Positions 46,686 to 56,375 of a stretch of DNA of 64,000 bases are shown in pieces. The notes beneath the pieces were generated by a model, which did no database searches, was not told where the DNA came from, and saw only the letters and a list, made by a program, of their open reading frames with translations. A program made the translations under genes and the position numbers. Origin of the DNA: an uncultured Flavobacteriales bacterium (GTDB lineage: Bacteria > Bacteroidota > Bacteroidia > Flavobacteriales > BACL11). Location of the stretch: assembly GCA_913063045.1 (NCBI GenBank), contig CAJXYM010000003.1, positions 44,236 to 108,235 of the forward strand, written 5' to 3'. Within the stretch, counting starts at the first letter, position 1; every line of letters begins with the position of its first letter.

Positions 46686-47611
46686 TTTTTCAAAGGTAAA
46701 AATATTTCTGCCATCATACATCTTGCGCTTCCTCCACCATAAGATTCAATAGTAGACAGGTCGACATGTATTATTTCATTGAAACTTTCAATAAGGGCAA
46801 TCTGATCAGAACTTAGACATAAATATGCAGAATTTGACATTACTAAATAAGGTTTATCCCCCATAACTTGCAACATATTTCCAGCAAAAGAATTAACCTG
46901 AGATTCAGAAATTTCAATAATTTTTTTGTTAGAAGATTTAATAGAATTAATAACTAGACTTCTTTCAACAGAATCATCAATTGATTCTAAACAAATAATA
47001 ACATACTCATCAGCAATACTCATCATTACATTAGTATGGTAAATAGGTAATCTTTTTGCACCAACATCTTGGTATGCGTTAAAAACCACAGATTTATACT
47101 TTAATTTTTCACAAAATTCTTTAAGGATATTCGGATCAGTTCTTTTTGATTGAGCTGCATAACAGATCTTATTTTCTCTATCTAAAATCATACTTCCAGT
47201 TCCCTCTAAAAATAAATTAGTGTTCTCATAGTGAGAATAATTAACTATTTCAGAGACAGAAAAACTGTTTTTTATTAAGCTTATTATATCTTCTCTTCTC
47301 TCTAGCCTTCTGTTTTTTGCTAGCATAGGATATAAACAAATACTGCCATTTGCATGAAATGAAACCCAATTATTAGGAAAGATTGAATCAGGAGTGTGAG
47401 GATTTATAGAATCCTTTACAACAATAGTATTTATAAATTTTGCTTTTAATGCAGATACAAAATTATTAAATTCTATTAATGCCTTATTTTGAATTTGCTT
47501 TTCACTAAGAATACTAATATCAGATTGATAATGATTATCTAAAGCAGTTTGAGCATTAAAGTTAAATAAAACAGGCTCAATCATCATAATATTATTTGTT
47601 ATTTGTTTCAT
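46682..47611 (-). CDS. ctlX: CtlX-type citrulline hydrolase (arginine deiminase superfamily)
   Basis: 309-residue enzyme of the guanidino-group-modifying superfamily, classed with citrulline hydrolases (citrulline to ornithine, CO2 and ammonia). Expected blocks are MMIEPVLFNFNAQTALDNHYQ near the start, the substrate loop TPDSIFPNNWVSFH, LEGTGSMILDRENKICYAA, catalytic His in YHTNVMMSI (near 188) and catalytic Cys in YGGGSARCMMAEIF (near 295). I start it at the ATG at 47611 (MKQITNN), overlapping the upstream stop as ATGA. The citrulline hydrolase activity comes from family knowledge and is not proven by this sequence. Confidence 0.85.
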   Translation of the reverse strand: MKQITNNIMMIEPVLFNFNAQTALDNHYQSDISILSEKQIQNKALIEFNNFVSALKAKFINTIVVKDSINPHTPDSIFPNNWVSFHANGSICLYPMLAKNRRLERREDIISLIKNSFSVSEIVNYSHYENTNLFLEGTGSMILDRENKICYAAQSKRTDPNILKEFCEKLKYKSVVFNAYQDVGAKRLPIYHTNVMMSIADEYVIICLESIDDSVERSLVINSIKSSNKKIIEISESQVNSFAGNMLQVMGDKPYLVMSNSAYLCLSSDQIALIESFNEIIHVDLSTIESYGGGSARCMMAEIFLPLKK

Positions 47612-48522
47612 ATTCTTATTAATGGCATTGTTGAGCATCTTAGCAGACCTTCCATTTTAGAAATTTCAGAAAAAGCAATTTCCTCTACAAGGAATCCATG
47701 ATTTATTAAGGCTTGATTTAAACGAATAAAATTCTTTTCTGAAACTATAACATTTTCAGAGATAGAAAAAATATTAGAATTCATTTCATACATCTCATCT
47801 TGATTTATCTTAATTAAATTATTAGCACCAAATAATTTATTTAGATATTGAATATCAGCTATATTTTTAAATCCACCTTCATAAATAATAGCTTTATTTT
47901 TTCCAATTGGCTGAAAACAACAATCTAAATGTAAAGAATTATTTTTTGCTACAGTATCAGATTTGACAAGTTCAAAAGACTTTACTTTTTTGTTAGGGAA
48001 TTTTTTTTGAATTTGAATAACGCCCTCTTTATTAGTCCTTGCCACCGTAAAATCATTAAAATCAGATTCTTCCGAGTAGCCAATAAACACATAGTCATTA
48101 TATAAAATAACATCACCACCTTCTATTCTAGCACTATCCGAAAGGCTAATAATTTTTTCAGGAGCAATAAAAGATAACAAATGATCTATAGCTTTTAATT
48201 CTTCTTTTCTATCACTTAAAATGTTAGACAGAATTAATTTATCATCAATAACAAATGCTATATCTCTTGTGAAAATCTGATTTAAATTATTAATGTTTTC
48301 AGGTCTAAAAACCTTTACATCATATTTATTTAAAACATTAAGAAACTCATTTATCTCAATTTTAATATTTGGTTCTTCTGGAAATGTGCCATTTAATACA
48401 TGTTCTTTTGACTTAGGATCATAACAATTCACTAGCTCTGGAATTCCGCCAAAACTATCTGCTATTCCTAGCACAACTGTCTTTAACTGACTAGTTTCAT
48501 TATTTACTTTTAATTCTAACAT
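47608..48522 (-). CDS. Arginine deiminase / dimethylarginine hydrolase family enzyme
   Basis: 304-residue enzyme of the same fold as CtlX. Markers are NQIFTRDIAFVIDDKLI (TRD loop), SDSARIEGGDVILYNDYVFI (substrate acid region), catalytic His in NSLHLDCCFQP (near 198) and catalytic Cys in LLRCSTMPLIRI (Cys near 296). All three catalytic elements are present. It probably turns arginine or a methylated arginine into citrulline, with the choice of substrate not determined. It is the first gene of the unit that continues by 4-nt overlaps into ctlX and argS, and it has its own promoter with a perfect palindrome. Confidence 0.85.
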   Translation of the reverse strand: MLELKVNNETSQLKTVVLGIADSFGGIPELVNCYDPKSKEHVLNGTFPEEPNIKIEINEFLNVLNKYDVKVFRPENINNLNQIFTRDIAFVIDDKLILSNILSDRKEELKAIDHLLSFIAPEKIISLSDSARIEGGDVILYNDYVFIGYSEESDFNDFTVARTNKEGVIQIQKKFPNKKVKSFELVKSDTVAKNNSLHLDCCFQPIGKNKAIIYEGGFKNIADIQYLNKLFGANNLIKINQDEMYEMNSNIFSISENVIVSEKNFIRLNQALINHGFLVEEIAFSEISKMEGLLRCSTMPLIRI

Positions 48523-48532
48523 ATCTGTTCTG

Positions 48533-48566
48533 CAAAATTAACAAAGCTTTAATTTAAAGCTTCAAA
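48533..48566 (-). promoter_or_regulatory. Promoter with 19-bp palindromic spacer, driving the arginine cluster
   Basis: Minus strand TTTG (48566-48563) and TAATTTTG (48540-48533) are separated by 22 nt. Within that spacer, AAGCTTTAA-T-TTAAAGCTT (48544-48562) is a perfect 9-bp-arm palindrome that fills almost the whole spacer. A dimeric repressor bound there would block polymerase, so it is a good operator candidate. The -7 box is 10 nt before the ATG at 48522. Confidence 0.6.
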
Positions 48567-48628
48567 ATTATTAACAATTTAATGGTAAAATAATAGTTTA
48601 TATTATTAATAAGAAATATATCTATTTG

Positions 48629-48636
48629 TATTTTTG
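48629..48636 (+). promoter_or_regulatory. -7 element upstream of ftsK
   Basis: TATTTTTG, 11 nt before the ftsK ATG at 48648, on the other side of the divergent gap from the arginine-cluster promoter. No -33 element is visible. Confidence 0.35.
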
Positions 48637-48647
48637 AAAAAGTAAAG

Positions 48648-51023
48648 ATGAAGAAAAAATTAAAAGTAAATTCTACTGCAAAAAAGCTTATATCTAAATT
48701 AGCAAGCCCTTTTAGAAATAAAAATAATCAATTAGTATTTGGTTCTTTTTTATTTTTACTAGCATGCTATTTAATTATTGCCTTTTCATCATATTTCATA
48801 GAGTGGAAATATGATAATAGTATAGTGATGAATCTTGATCTTTACGAAATCCTTACCCATGAAGAAATACAAAACGCTCTAGGCGGCCTAGGCGCTTATC
48901 TATCTCATCTTTTAATTTACAAGTTATTTGGTGTATCTGCTTACTTGATTTTTACATTTATATTACTATCAAGTTTAAAAGTTTTTGGTTTTAAAAAGTT
49001 TTCTCTTTCAAATCATCTTTTTCACTGTTTAATCTGCTTAATCTATTTTCCAATATTTATTTATCACTTTTTTGAATCAAAAATATTATCTGGTGGACTT
49101 GGGATTCACTCAAAGGATTTATTATCAAATATTGTAGGTGATATTGGCACTACTCTTCTTTTATTAGCATTATTAATTATTTATATAATGCTTAACCATA
49201 GAAATTCTATTTATAAAATATTTTCATTTTTAAGTCAGATTAATTTTAATAAAATATTAATTTTTAAGAAAAAAAATATTAATCCTTCGGAAATACAATC
49301 TGAAGAGATTAAGAAAAACGAAGAAAAAATTAGTCCAATATTAGAAGAAATAAAACTTGAAGAGAGCATACCTTCAAAGCCAATTGCAGATGACAATAAT
49401 GAAACAGTTAATACAAATAATAAAGAAATAGCACCCAAAGATTTAAATATAGAAATTAATGAAATAAATTCTGAGGAAAAATTATCAGAATCAGAAATTG
49501 ATAAAAAATTAAAAGAGCTAGGAGATTATGACCCTACTCTAGAGCTTTCTTCTTATAAAATGCCAACTATTGACCTTTTAAATACTTATGGGGGCAATGA
49601 AATAAAAATTGATAAAAATGATTTAGAAGAGAAAAAAAACAAAATAGTTGAAACACTAGGACATTATAAAATTGGCATTACATCTATAAGCGCTACAGTT
49701 GGTCCAACAATTACTTTATATGAAATTGTTCCTGAAGCTGGCGTTCGTATTTCTAAAATTAAAAATCTAGAAGATGATATTGCGCTTAGCTTAGCTGCTG
49801 AAGGCATAAGAATTATAGCTCCAATTCCAGGAAAAGGAACTATTGGAATTGAGGTTCCAAATAAAACTAAAAATATTGTTTCTATGCAAGAGGTTTTATC
49901 CTCGGAGAAATTCTTAAATAGCACAATGGCTTTACCAATAGCTTTTGGGAAAACTATTTCAAATGAAACCTATGTGGTAGATTTAGCGAAAATGCCACAT
50001 TTATTAATGGCTGGAGCTACAGGACAAGGAAAATCTGTTGGTCTTAATGCAGTATTAGCATCATTATTATATAAAAAACATCCATCTCAGGTGAAGTTTG
50101 TTCTTATTGATCCTAAAAAAGTTGAATTAACTCTTTTTAACAAAATAGAAAGACATTTTTTAGCCAAACTTCCTGATGAAGAAGATGCTATTATTACAGA
50201 TACCAAAAAAGTCGTAAATACTGTAAATTCATTATGTATAGAAATGGATGATAGGTATGAACTATGTAAAAATGCTAATTGCAGAAATATCATTGAATAC
50301 AACAAAAAATTTATTTCTAGAAAATTAAATCCCAATGAAGGACATAGGTTCCTTCCATATATTGTCTTAGTTATTGACGAGTTTGCTGATCTTATAATGA
50401 CAGCAGGTAAAGAAATTGAAACTCCTATAGCCAGACTAGCACAGCTAGCACGAGCAATAGGAATTCACCTAATAATAGCAACACAACGTCCATCTGTAAA
50501 TGTCATAACAGGTTTAATTAAAGCTAACTTTCCTGCTAGAGTGGCATTTAGAGTAACTTCTACTACAGATTCAAGAACAATAATGGATTCTAAAGGTGCT
50601 GAACAATTAATTGGTATGGGAGATATGTTAATATCCACAGGTAGTGAACTAATTAGGCTACAATGTGCATTTATTGATACCCCTGAAGTTGAAAAAATAT
50701 GCGAATATATAGGCTCTCAAAGAGCTTACCCTCAAGCTCATATCCTTCCAGAATATGAAGGAGAAGCAGAAACAGTAGCTACAAAGGCAGATTTAAATGA
50801 TAAAGACGCAATGTTTGATGAGGCTGCTAGAACTGTTGTACAAAGTCAATCAGGCTCAACATCATTAATTCAAAGAAAATTAAGACTTGGATATAATAGA
50901 GCAGGTAGAATAATTGACCAATTAGAAGCAGCAGGAATTGTTGGTCCATTTGAAGGCAGTAAAGCAAGACAAGTATTAGTAAGGGATATGCTGGCGCTTG
51001 ATGAATTATTAAAAAACCTATAA
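48648..51023 (+). CDS. ftsK: DNA translocase FtsK/SpoIIIE
   Basis: 791-residue septal DNA pump that resolves chromosome dimers and clears DNA during division. Four transmembrane helices lie in about 25-180, then a charged linker (about 210-300) with many Glu and Lys. The motor has Walker A LLMAGATGQGKSVGLNA (about 455-471), Walker B in IVLVIDEFADLIM and RLAQLARAIGIHLIIATQRP. The C-terminal gamma winged-helix domain is SLIQRKLRLGYNRAGRIIDQ, which recognises polarity sequences. It is divergent from the arginine cluster and followed 6 nt later by lolA, the usual flavobacterial pairing. Confidence 0.96.
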   Translation: MKKKLKVNSTAKKLISKLASPFRNKNNQLVFGSFLFLLACYLIIAFSSYFIEWKYDNSIVMNLDLYEILTHEEIQNALGGLGAYLSHLLIYKLFGVSAYLIFTFILLSSLKVFGFKKFSLSNHLFHCLICLIYFPIFIYHFFESKILSGGLGIHSKDLLSNIVGDIGTTLLLLALLIIYIMLNHRNSIYKIFSFLSQINFNKILIFKKKNINPSEIQSEEIKKNEEKISPILEEIKLEESIPSKPIADDNNETVNTNNKEIAPKDLNIEINEINSEEKLSESEIDKKLKELGDYDPTLELSSYKMPTIDLLNTYGGNEIKIDKNDLEEKKNKIVETLGHYKIGITSISATVGPTITLYEIVPEAGVRISKIKNLEDDIALSLAAEGIRIIAPIPGKGTIGIEVPNKTKNIVSMQEVLSSEKFLNSTMALPIAFGKTISNETYVVDLAKMPHLLMAGATGQGKSVGLNAVLASLLYKKHPSQVKFVLIDPKKVELTLFNKIERHFLAKLPDEEDAIITDTKKVVNTVNSLCIEMDDRYELCKNANCRNIIEYNKKFISRKLNPNEGHRFLPYIVLVIDEFADLIMTAGKEIETPIARLAQLARAIGIHLIIATQRPSVNVITGLIKANFPARVAFRVTSTTDSRTIMDSKGAEQLIGMGDMLISTGSELIRLQCAFIDTPEVEKICEYIGSQRAYPQAHILPEYEGEAETVATKADLNDKDAMFDEAARTVVQSQSGSTSLIQRKLRLGYNRAGRIIDQLEAAGIVGPFEGSKARQVLVRDMLALDELLKNL

Positions 51024-51029
51024 CAAAAA

Positions 51030-51689
51030 ATGAAAAAATATTTTCTCACATTATTATTTTTAACATCTGTTGCGTGCTTCTCTCAAGATACTTTAATAAT
51101 AAATACAAATGATAGTATTTCAACACAAATTCTACAAGAATTAAGTGAAAAAACTAAATCTTATCAAAACATTAAAGCTGACTTTAAATTTACATTTGAA
51201 AATACAAGTCAAGATATTCTAGAGGAACAAGACGGCAGTATAAGTATTCAAGAGAATAGTTTTAAATTAGAGATTAATCAACAAATTATTATAAGTGATG
51301 GAAGTACCCAATGGATATATCTAAAAGAATCTAACGAGGTACAAATAATGGAATACGATGTTGAAGATGATATGATGAGCCCTAGTAAGCTTTTTACAAT
51401 CTATGAAAAAGGATATAAGAACAGCTATATAGAATTAAAATCTTTGAATGGAAAAAATATGCATATAATAGATCTTTTTTCTATAGAAAGCAATGCTTTT
51501 AAAAAAATACAATTACAAATAGATGCTGATAAAAATCAGTTAGATAATATTATTCTTTATGACAAAAATGGTGGATCCTTTACTTACTTGATTACAAATT
51601 TCAAAACTAATGTTGAGAATACTGGTGATAATACTTATAAGTTTATAGCTGAGGATTATACGGATGTTCAAATAATAGATTTAAGATAA
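51030..51689 (+). CDS. lolA: Outer-membrane lipoprotein carrier protein LolA
   Basis: 219-residue periplasmic chaperone that shuttles lipoproteins to the outer membrane. It has a signal peptide (about 1-18, ending CFSQD), then the LolA beta-fold. Characteristic parts are SYQNIKADFKFTFENTSQDI, EEQDGSISIQENSFKLEINQ and SDGSTQWIYLKESNEVQIME, a typical DG-x-x-x-WIY motif, with DDMMSPSKLFTIYEKGYKN later. It lies 6 nt after ftsK, consistent with one transcript. Confidence 0.92.
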   Translation: MKKYFLTLLFLTSVACFSQDTLIINTNDSISTQILQELSEKTKSYQNIKADFKFTFENTSQDILEEQDGSISIQENSFKLEINQQIIISDGSTQWIYLKESNEVQIMEYDVEDDMMSPSKLFTIYEKGYKNSYIELKSLNGKNMHIIDLFSIESNAFKKIQLQIDADKNQLDNIILYDKNGGSFTYLITNFKTNVENTGDNTYKFIAEDYTDVQIIDLR

Positions 51690-51728
51690 AATAAAGTATA
51701 ATTATACACGTTGTAATCAAAATTTAAA

Positions 51729-54104
51729 ATGAAAATGAAAATTAAAGTATTAATAATACTTGTAATATTTAGCTTTAAAAGTAATCTCTTAGTAAGTCAA
51801 GAAAAATTCACACTAAGTGGTTATGTCTCTGATAAAAATAATGGAGAAAATATAATTGGAGTTAATATTTATTGTACAGAACTTCAACAAGGAGTAACGT
51901 CGAACACTTATGGCTTTTATAGCCTGACTCTTCCAAAAGGAAATTATAATATTAGCTTTTCTTTCATTGGATATAAAAACCAAAGTTTTAATTTAAATCT
52001 GTCACAGGATCAAGAAAAAAATGTCGAATTTGAAGTTAATTCATTTTCTATTGGAGAGATCCAAGTAACGGGAAAAGCAAATATTATTCAAAAAACTCAA
52101 TCTTCAGTCATTGAAGTTCCTCTTGAACAGATTAGAACAATACCAGCACTTTTGGGTGAAGTTGATATTATAAAAGCAATTCAATTACTTCCAGGAGTGC
52201 AATCAAGTGAAGGAACTTCAGGGTTTTATGTAAGAGGTGGTGGCCCTGATCAGAACTTAATACTTTTAGACGGTGTTCCAGTATATAACGCCTCACATCT
52301 TGGCGGATTATTTTCTGTTTTTAATGCAGATGCGATTAAATCAGTTAGGCTAACTAAAGGGGGTTTTCCAGCACGCTTTGGAGGACGCCTTTCTTCTGTA
52401 CTGCAAATTGACATGAAAGAAGGGAATCAAAAAGAATTTAAAGGGGATGTTACTCTTGGGCTAATATCTTCTAAATTTACGTTAGAAGGCCCAATAACTA
52501 AAGATAAAACATCATTTATCATTTCTGCTAGAAGGACTTATATTGATCTTATTATTGCGCCTTTTCTTCCACAAACTACTGACCTAACTTTATATTTCTA
52601 TGATTTAAACGCTAAAATAAATCATAAAATTTCAAAAAAAAATAGATTATATTTAAGTGCTTACACAGGAAAAGATAAACTTGGTGTAAATTTTGTAGAA
52701 AATTTTGACGATGAACAAAGCTCCTTAAATTTTGGATTAGGATATGGCAATATCACCTCAACTATTAGATGGAATCACTTATTTTCTGATAAACTTTTTA
52801 GTAATACTACATTAACTTATAGTCGCTATTCCTTTAATACTGACTTTGGTGTAAACTCAACATTTAATTCTAATGATGGTACTGAAATTTATGATATTAA
52901 TTTTGGATATCTTTCTGGCATAGAAGATTTAGGAGCTAGAATTGATTTTGATTTTATACCAAATCCTAATCATGAAATAAAATTTGGAACGTCTTATACA
53001 AACCATAATTTTTTCCCTGGTGAATCAAACTTATCAATTAATGAAATATCTCCTGATCCCTTACAGAATTTCACATTAGATACTACACTAAATTTTTCCG
53101 GAAATACTAATGCAGATGAGCTTTATTTTTATGTTGAAGATAATTTTAAAATAAATAATAGATTAAAAGCAAATCTTGGAATACATTTAGGATATTATAA
53201 TACTAATAGATCAAGTTCTTTATTTAAAAATGCAATATCATTTCAACCAAGAGCATCAGTAAGATACCTACTTAATGACAAATGGTCAATAAAAGGGTCT
53301 TATGCTGAAATGACACAAAATATTCATTTACTCTCTAATTCTTCTATTGGATTCCCTAGTGACATATGGGTGCCCGCCACTGACAATGTCCCTTCTCAAA
53401 CCTCAAAACAATTTGCTAGTAATATTTCTACTGAAATTGCCGATGGTGAATATGAACTTAGCTTAGAAGGATATTATAAAACTATGGGTAACTTGATTAC
53501 ATATAAAGCTGGGTATTCTAACTTATCTAGTACTGAATCTTGGGAAAATTCCGTAGAAACTGGAGGTGAAGGAGAGTCTTATGGTGCAGAATTATTCCTT
53601 CAAAAGAAAAAAGGTAGAACTACAGGGTGGATTGGCTATACTCTTTCTTGGACCAATAGAAAGTTTGATAATATTAATTTTGGAGAATGGTACCCATATA
53701 AATTTGATAGAAGACATGATTTTTCGCTAGTTCTATCTCATAGATTTAATGAAAAATGGGATGCTGGACTTACATGGATTTATGGAACTGGAAATGCTAT
53801 TACATTTCCTCAAGCAATATACTTAGGATCACCAAATAACAATAATAATTCTGTAGATATTGTTGAATCATATGGTTCAAGAAACTCGACTAGACTTGAT
53901 GCATACCATCGCTTAGATCTTGGTTTTAATAAAACTATTAAAAAGGAAAAATCAACCAGAATACTATCTTTTGGAGCATACAATGCTTACAGTAGAAAAA
54001 ATCCATTTTTTGCTTATTTAACCTATGAACAAGGAAATAGAGTTGCAAAACAGGTATCATTGTTTCCAATAATCCCTTCAATTTCTTACAGAATACAATT
54101 TTAA
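51729..54104 (+). CDS. TonB-dependent receptor with carboxypeptidase-like domain
   Basis: 791-residue outer-membrane receptor. A signal peptide (about 1-24) precedes the regulatory-like domain with FTLSGYVSDKNNGENIIGVN. A plug domain follows, IRTIPALLGEVDIIKAIQLL and GFYVRGGGPDQNLILLDGVP, then GGFPARFGGRLSSVLQIDMK, and a beta barrel ends in ISYRIQF, where the final aromatic is recognised by the BAM machine. It is immediately followed by a DUF4249 lipoprotein, a frequent partner. The substrate cannot be told. It shows no SusC signature. Confidence 0.93.
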   Translation: MKMKIKVLIILVIFSFKSNLLVSQEKFTLSGYVSDKNNGENIIGVNIYCTELQQGVTSNTYGFYSLTLPKGNYNISFSFIGYKNQSFNLNLSQDQEKNVEFEVNSFSIGEIQVTGKANIIQKTQSSVIEVPLEQIRTIPALLGEVDIIKAIQLLPGVQSSEGTSGFYVRGGGPDQNLILLDGVPVYNASHLGGLFSVFNADAIKSVRLTKGGFPARFGGRLSSVLQIDMKEGNQKEFKGDVTLGLISSKFTLEGPITKDKTSFIISARRTYIDLIIAPFLPQTTDLTLYFYDLNAKINHKISKKNRLYLSAYTGKDKLGVNFVENFDDEQSSLNFGLGYGNITSTIRWNHLFSDKLFSNTTLTYSRYSFNTDFGVNSTFNSNDGTEIYDINFGYLSGIEDLGARIDFDFIPNPNHEIKFGTSYTNHNFFPGESNLSINEISPDPLQNFTLDTTLNFSGNTNADELYFYVEDNFKINNRLKANLGIHLGYYNTNRSSSLFKNAISFQPRASVRYLLNDKWSIKGSYAEMTQNIHLLSNSSIGFPSDIWVPATDNVPSQTSKQFASNISTEIADGEYELSLEGYYKTMGNLITYKAGYSNLSSTESWENSVETGGEGESYGAELFLQKKKGRTTGWIGYTLSWTNRKFDNINFGEWYPYKFDRRHDFSLVLSHRFNEKWDAGLTWIYGTGNAITFPQAIYLGSPNNNNNSVDIVESYGSRNSTRLDAYHRLDLGFNKTIKKEKSTRILSFGAYNAYSRKNPFFAYLTYEQGNRVAKQVSLFPIIPSISYRIQF

Positions 54105-54106
54105 TT

Positions 54107-55078
54107 ATGAAAAATTTAAATTTGCTCTTATTAATAACAATTATGTGTTTTCTATCATGCGATATGGAAACTGTAATTGATATTGAAATCCCTGCCCATG
54201 AACCAGTTTTAGTATTAAATGGCAGGCTAGATACGGACACTAATATACAAGTATTAATTTCAAGCTCAGTAGGAGCTTTCGATAATAGCACTCCATCTAT
54301 GGTAAATGATGCTAATGTTATATTATTTGAAAATAATATTGAAATAGAAACGCTTACTTTAGATACAGACAATACCTATGAATTGTATATTAATGATGGA
54401 ACCTGGAACAACGCAACAGTTGATATGAATTACTATGTTTCTAATTACACTCCTATCAAAGATAATACCTATAAAATAGAAGTCAAACACCCAAATTTTA
54501 ATGATATAGTTGCTACAACTTATATTCCAGATGATATTTTAATTTATAATTTTGATATTGACTCTACTTCGTATAATGATAAATTAAATTTCCAATTTAG
54601 TTTTGATGATAATGCTAATATTGAAAATTATTATGCTCTTGAATTAAAAGCAAGCTGCAGCAAATTATTTGAGGATGAGTATGGGAATTTTGAATTATAT
54701 GAGTGGGGCGGAAGAATAGAAATGAATTCTAATGACCCTTCTTTTACATCTACCAATAGTTTTGATTTGGAGGAAGGATATAGGTATCAAGGTAGAAGAG
54801 CAATTTTTAATGATGCTATTTTTAATGGCCAACAAAAAAATATATCAATAGATGTTTATACTGAAGATTTTAAATATAGTGATTGTGATACTATAAAATT
54901 TATATTTTCAACATTTAGTGATGAATCCTATAAATATTATAATTCATTATCTGCGCAAAGAGACAATGGCGGGTTAGATATATTTGGTGGTGAAGTAGTT
55001 CCTGTTTATACAAATGTAACTAATGGGCTTGGCATATTAATTTCAAAAAATGCTCAAGAATTCTACATTAAGCCATAA
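54107..55078 (+). CDS. DUF4249 lipoprotein
   Basis: 323-residue predicted outer-membrane lipoprotein starting 2 nt after the TonB receptor. The signal sequence ends in the lipobox FLSC (Cys18), followed by DMETVIDIEIPAHEPVLVLNG, the typical DUF4249 opening. The rest is mostly beta structure. The receptor/DUF4249 pair is common in Bacteroidota and may jointly bind a ligand, by analogy with SusCD, though this is unproven. Its stop is separated by 1 nt from the convergent LysM gene. Confidence 0.9.
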   Translation: MKNLNLLLLITIMCFLSCDMETVIDIEIPAHEPVLVLNGRLDTDTNIQVLISSSVGAFDNSTPSMVNDANVILFENNIEIETLTLDTDNTYELYINDGTWNNATVDMNYYVSNYTPIKDNTYKIEVKHPNFNDIVATTYIPDDILIYNFDIDSTSYNDKLNFQFSFDDNANIENYYALELKASCSKLFEDEYGNFELYEWGGRIEMNSNDPSFTSTNSFDLEEGYRYQGRRAIFNDAIFNGQQKNISIDVYTEDFKYSDCDTIKFIFSTFSDESYKYYNSLSAQRDNGGLDIFGGEVVPVYTNVTNGLGILISKNAQEFYIKP

Positions 55079-55079
55079 A

Positions 55080-56375
55080 CTACTTAATAGCTCTAATCAA
55101 CTCGTAATTCCTATAGTGTACTAAAGGGGAAAATTTATTAATTTTCCCACTACCAATTCTAAATCTCTCTAAATTATATAGATTAACCTCTCCACAAAAA
55201 TTAAGCATAATATTATATCCTACTAAGGAAAATTTAGATGGACTCGTGGTAAATTTTTTCTCAAAACTGTACATAAAAACACTATCTCTTTTAGTGTTTA
55301 AATCAAAAAAATAAGGGTCAGGAAAATGAACATCTAAGTGCATCAGGTTGTCATAATCTAAATGATCATAAGACTTAATATTAGACAAGCCGTATACAAC
55401 AAAATTTGAATCAATCCCTCCAAGGGTAGAAAGCATTTTACTTACAAAAGCTCTGTTGAAAGAAGGCAAAATCACAATTTGAGTATCTAAGAATTGATGT
55501 CTTACACTATCAACATGAGTATAAATCATTGACATCATCTCTACTTCTTCTACCCCTTTAAGTAAATTATTTTCTATATGTGAGGCGTACCCTTTTTCAT
55601 TTTCATTATAGCATATAATTATATTTTTTTCTTTTGAATTTTTAATAATATGATCTGTAATAATCTTACTCTGAGTTTTAAATGGTGTATTTATTTGTAT
55701 CGTAGATTTATTATTTTTAAGAAAATCAATAGATCGTGATAAAGGAGAAATAATTATTTTATCATTATCTTTTCCGTAATAATTACTAATAATTTGCAAA
55801 TTTTTGGAATATATAGGTCCAATAATTATATCTACTGTATCTAGTGATTTTGATTTAACTATTTCTTCAATCTGTAAAGAATCATTTCTAGTGTCATGAA
55901 CAATTAAATTAATTTTTACCCCAAGCTTGTTTAAAGAGTCCAATGATAAAAGTACTCCCTGCATAAACTGCAAAGCCATTTGAGATTTATTCAAAATAAT
56001 TTTATCCGCTTCTTTTTTATCTTCAAAGCTAGCAACCATTGTATCATTTAGATTTTTATAAAATGGCAGAAGAAGGGCAATATCAAATTCTTTATTAGAT
56101 TTAAAAATATTGTCTTGTGCAGATATGTTAGAAGAACTTTTTATAGGTATAAATAAAACTTGATTTAAATATAGTTCAAAACCTGTTTCATTACTCTTAA
56201 TAATTTTATCGATACTAATACCAAAAAAATTAGCAATTGAATTCATAGAATCTCCAACTTTTACCTCATATTTTATGTATTTACTATTATCAACAGTAAT
56301 AGTATCATTAAAAGCAAGTAAAGCATTACTTAAAATTAAAAATATAGATATTAATATAATTCGAATTATTCCCAT
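55080..56375 (-). CDS. LysM domain plus periplasmic-binding-protein-fold protein
   Basis: 431-residue exported protein. It has a signal peptide (about 1-22), one LysM peptidoglycan-binding domain (about 34-77, [20 protein letters not shown] then [12 protein letters not shown]), then a type 1 periplasmic-binding fold (about 95-425). Parts of the latter are [45 protein letters not shown] and [11 protein letters not shown]. It probably sits at the wall and binds a small ligand or a partner protein. The family is found downstream of guaA in flavobacteria. It overlaps guaA by 10 nt. Confidence 0.87.
   Translation of the reverse strand: MGIIRIILISIFLILSNALLAFNDTITVDNSKYIKYEVKVGDSMNSIANFFGISIDKIIKSNETGFELYLNQVLFIPIKSSSNISAQDNIFKSNKEFDIALLLPFYKNLNDTMVASFEDKKEADKIILNKSQMALQFMQGVLLSLDSLNKLGVKINLIVHDTRNDSLQIEEIVKSKSLDTVDIIIGPIYSKNLQIISNYYGKDNDKIIISPLSRSIDFLKNNKSTIQINTPFKTQSKIITDHIIKNSKEKNIIICYNENEKGYASHIENNLLKGVEEVEMMSMIYTHVDSVRHQFLDTQIVILPSFNRAFVSKMLSTLGGIDSNFVVYGLSNIKSYDHLDYDNLMHLDVHFPDPYFFDLNTKRDSVFMYSFEKKFTTSPSKFSLVGYNIMLNFCGEVNLYNLERFRIGSGKINKFSPLVHYRNYELIRAIK

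Noticed and set aside
46686..46721. Upstream ATG for argS
   Set aside because: It lies inside ctlX and adds 12 unrelated residues; the ATGA overlap at 46685 is the standard coupled start.
47612..47638. Upstream ATG for ctlX
   Set aside because: It lies inside the previous gene; the ATGA overlap at 47611 fits the family start.
53938..54372. Minus-strand ORF of 144 codons across the TonB receptor/DUF4249 junction
   Set aside because: It is antisense to two well-supported genes with no domain; such open frames are common in AT-rich coding DNA.
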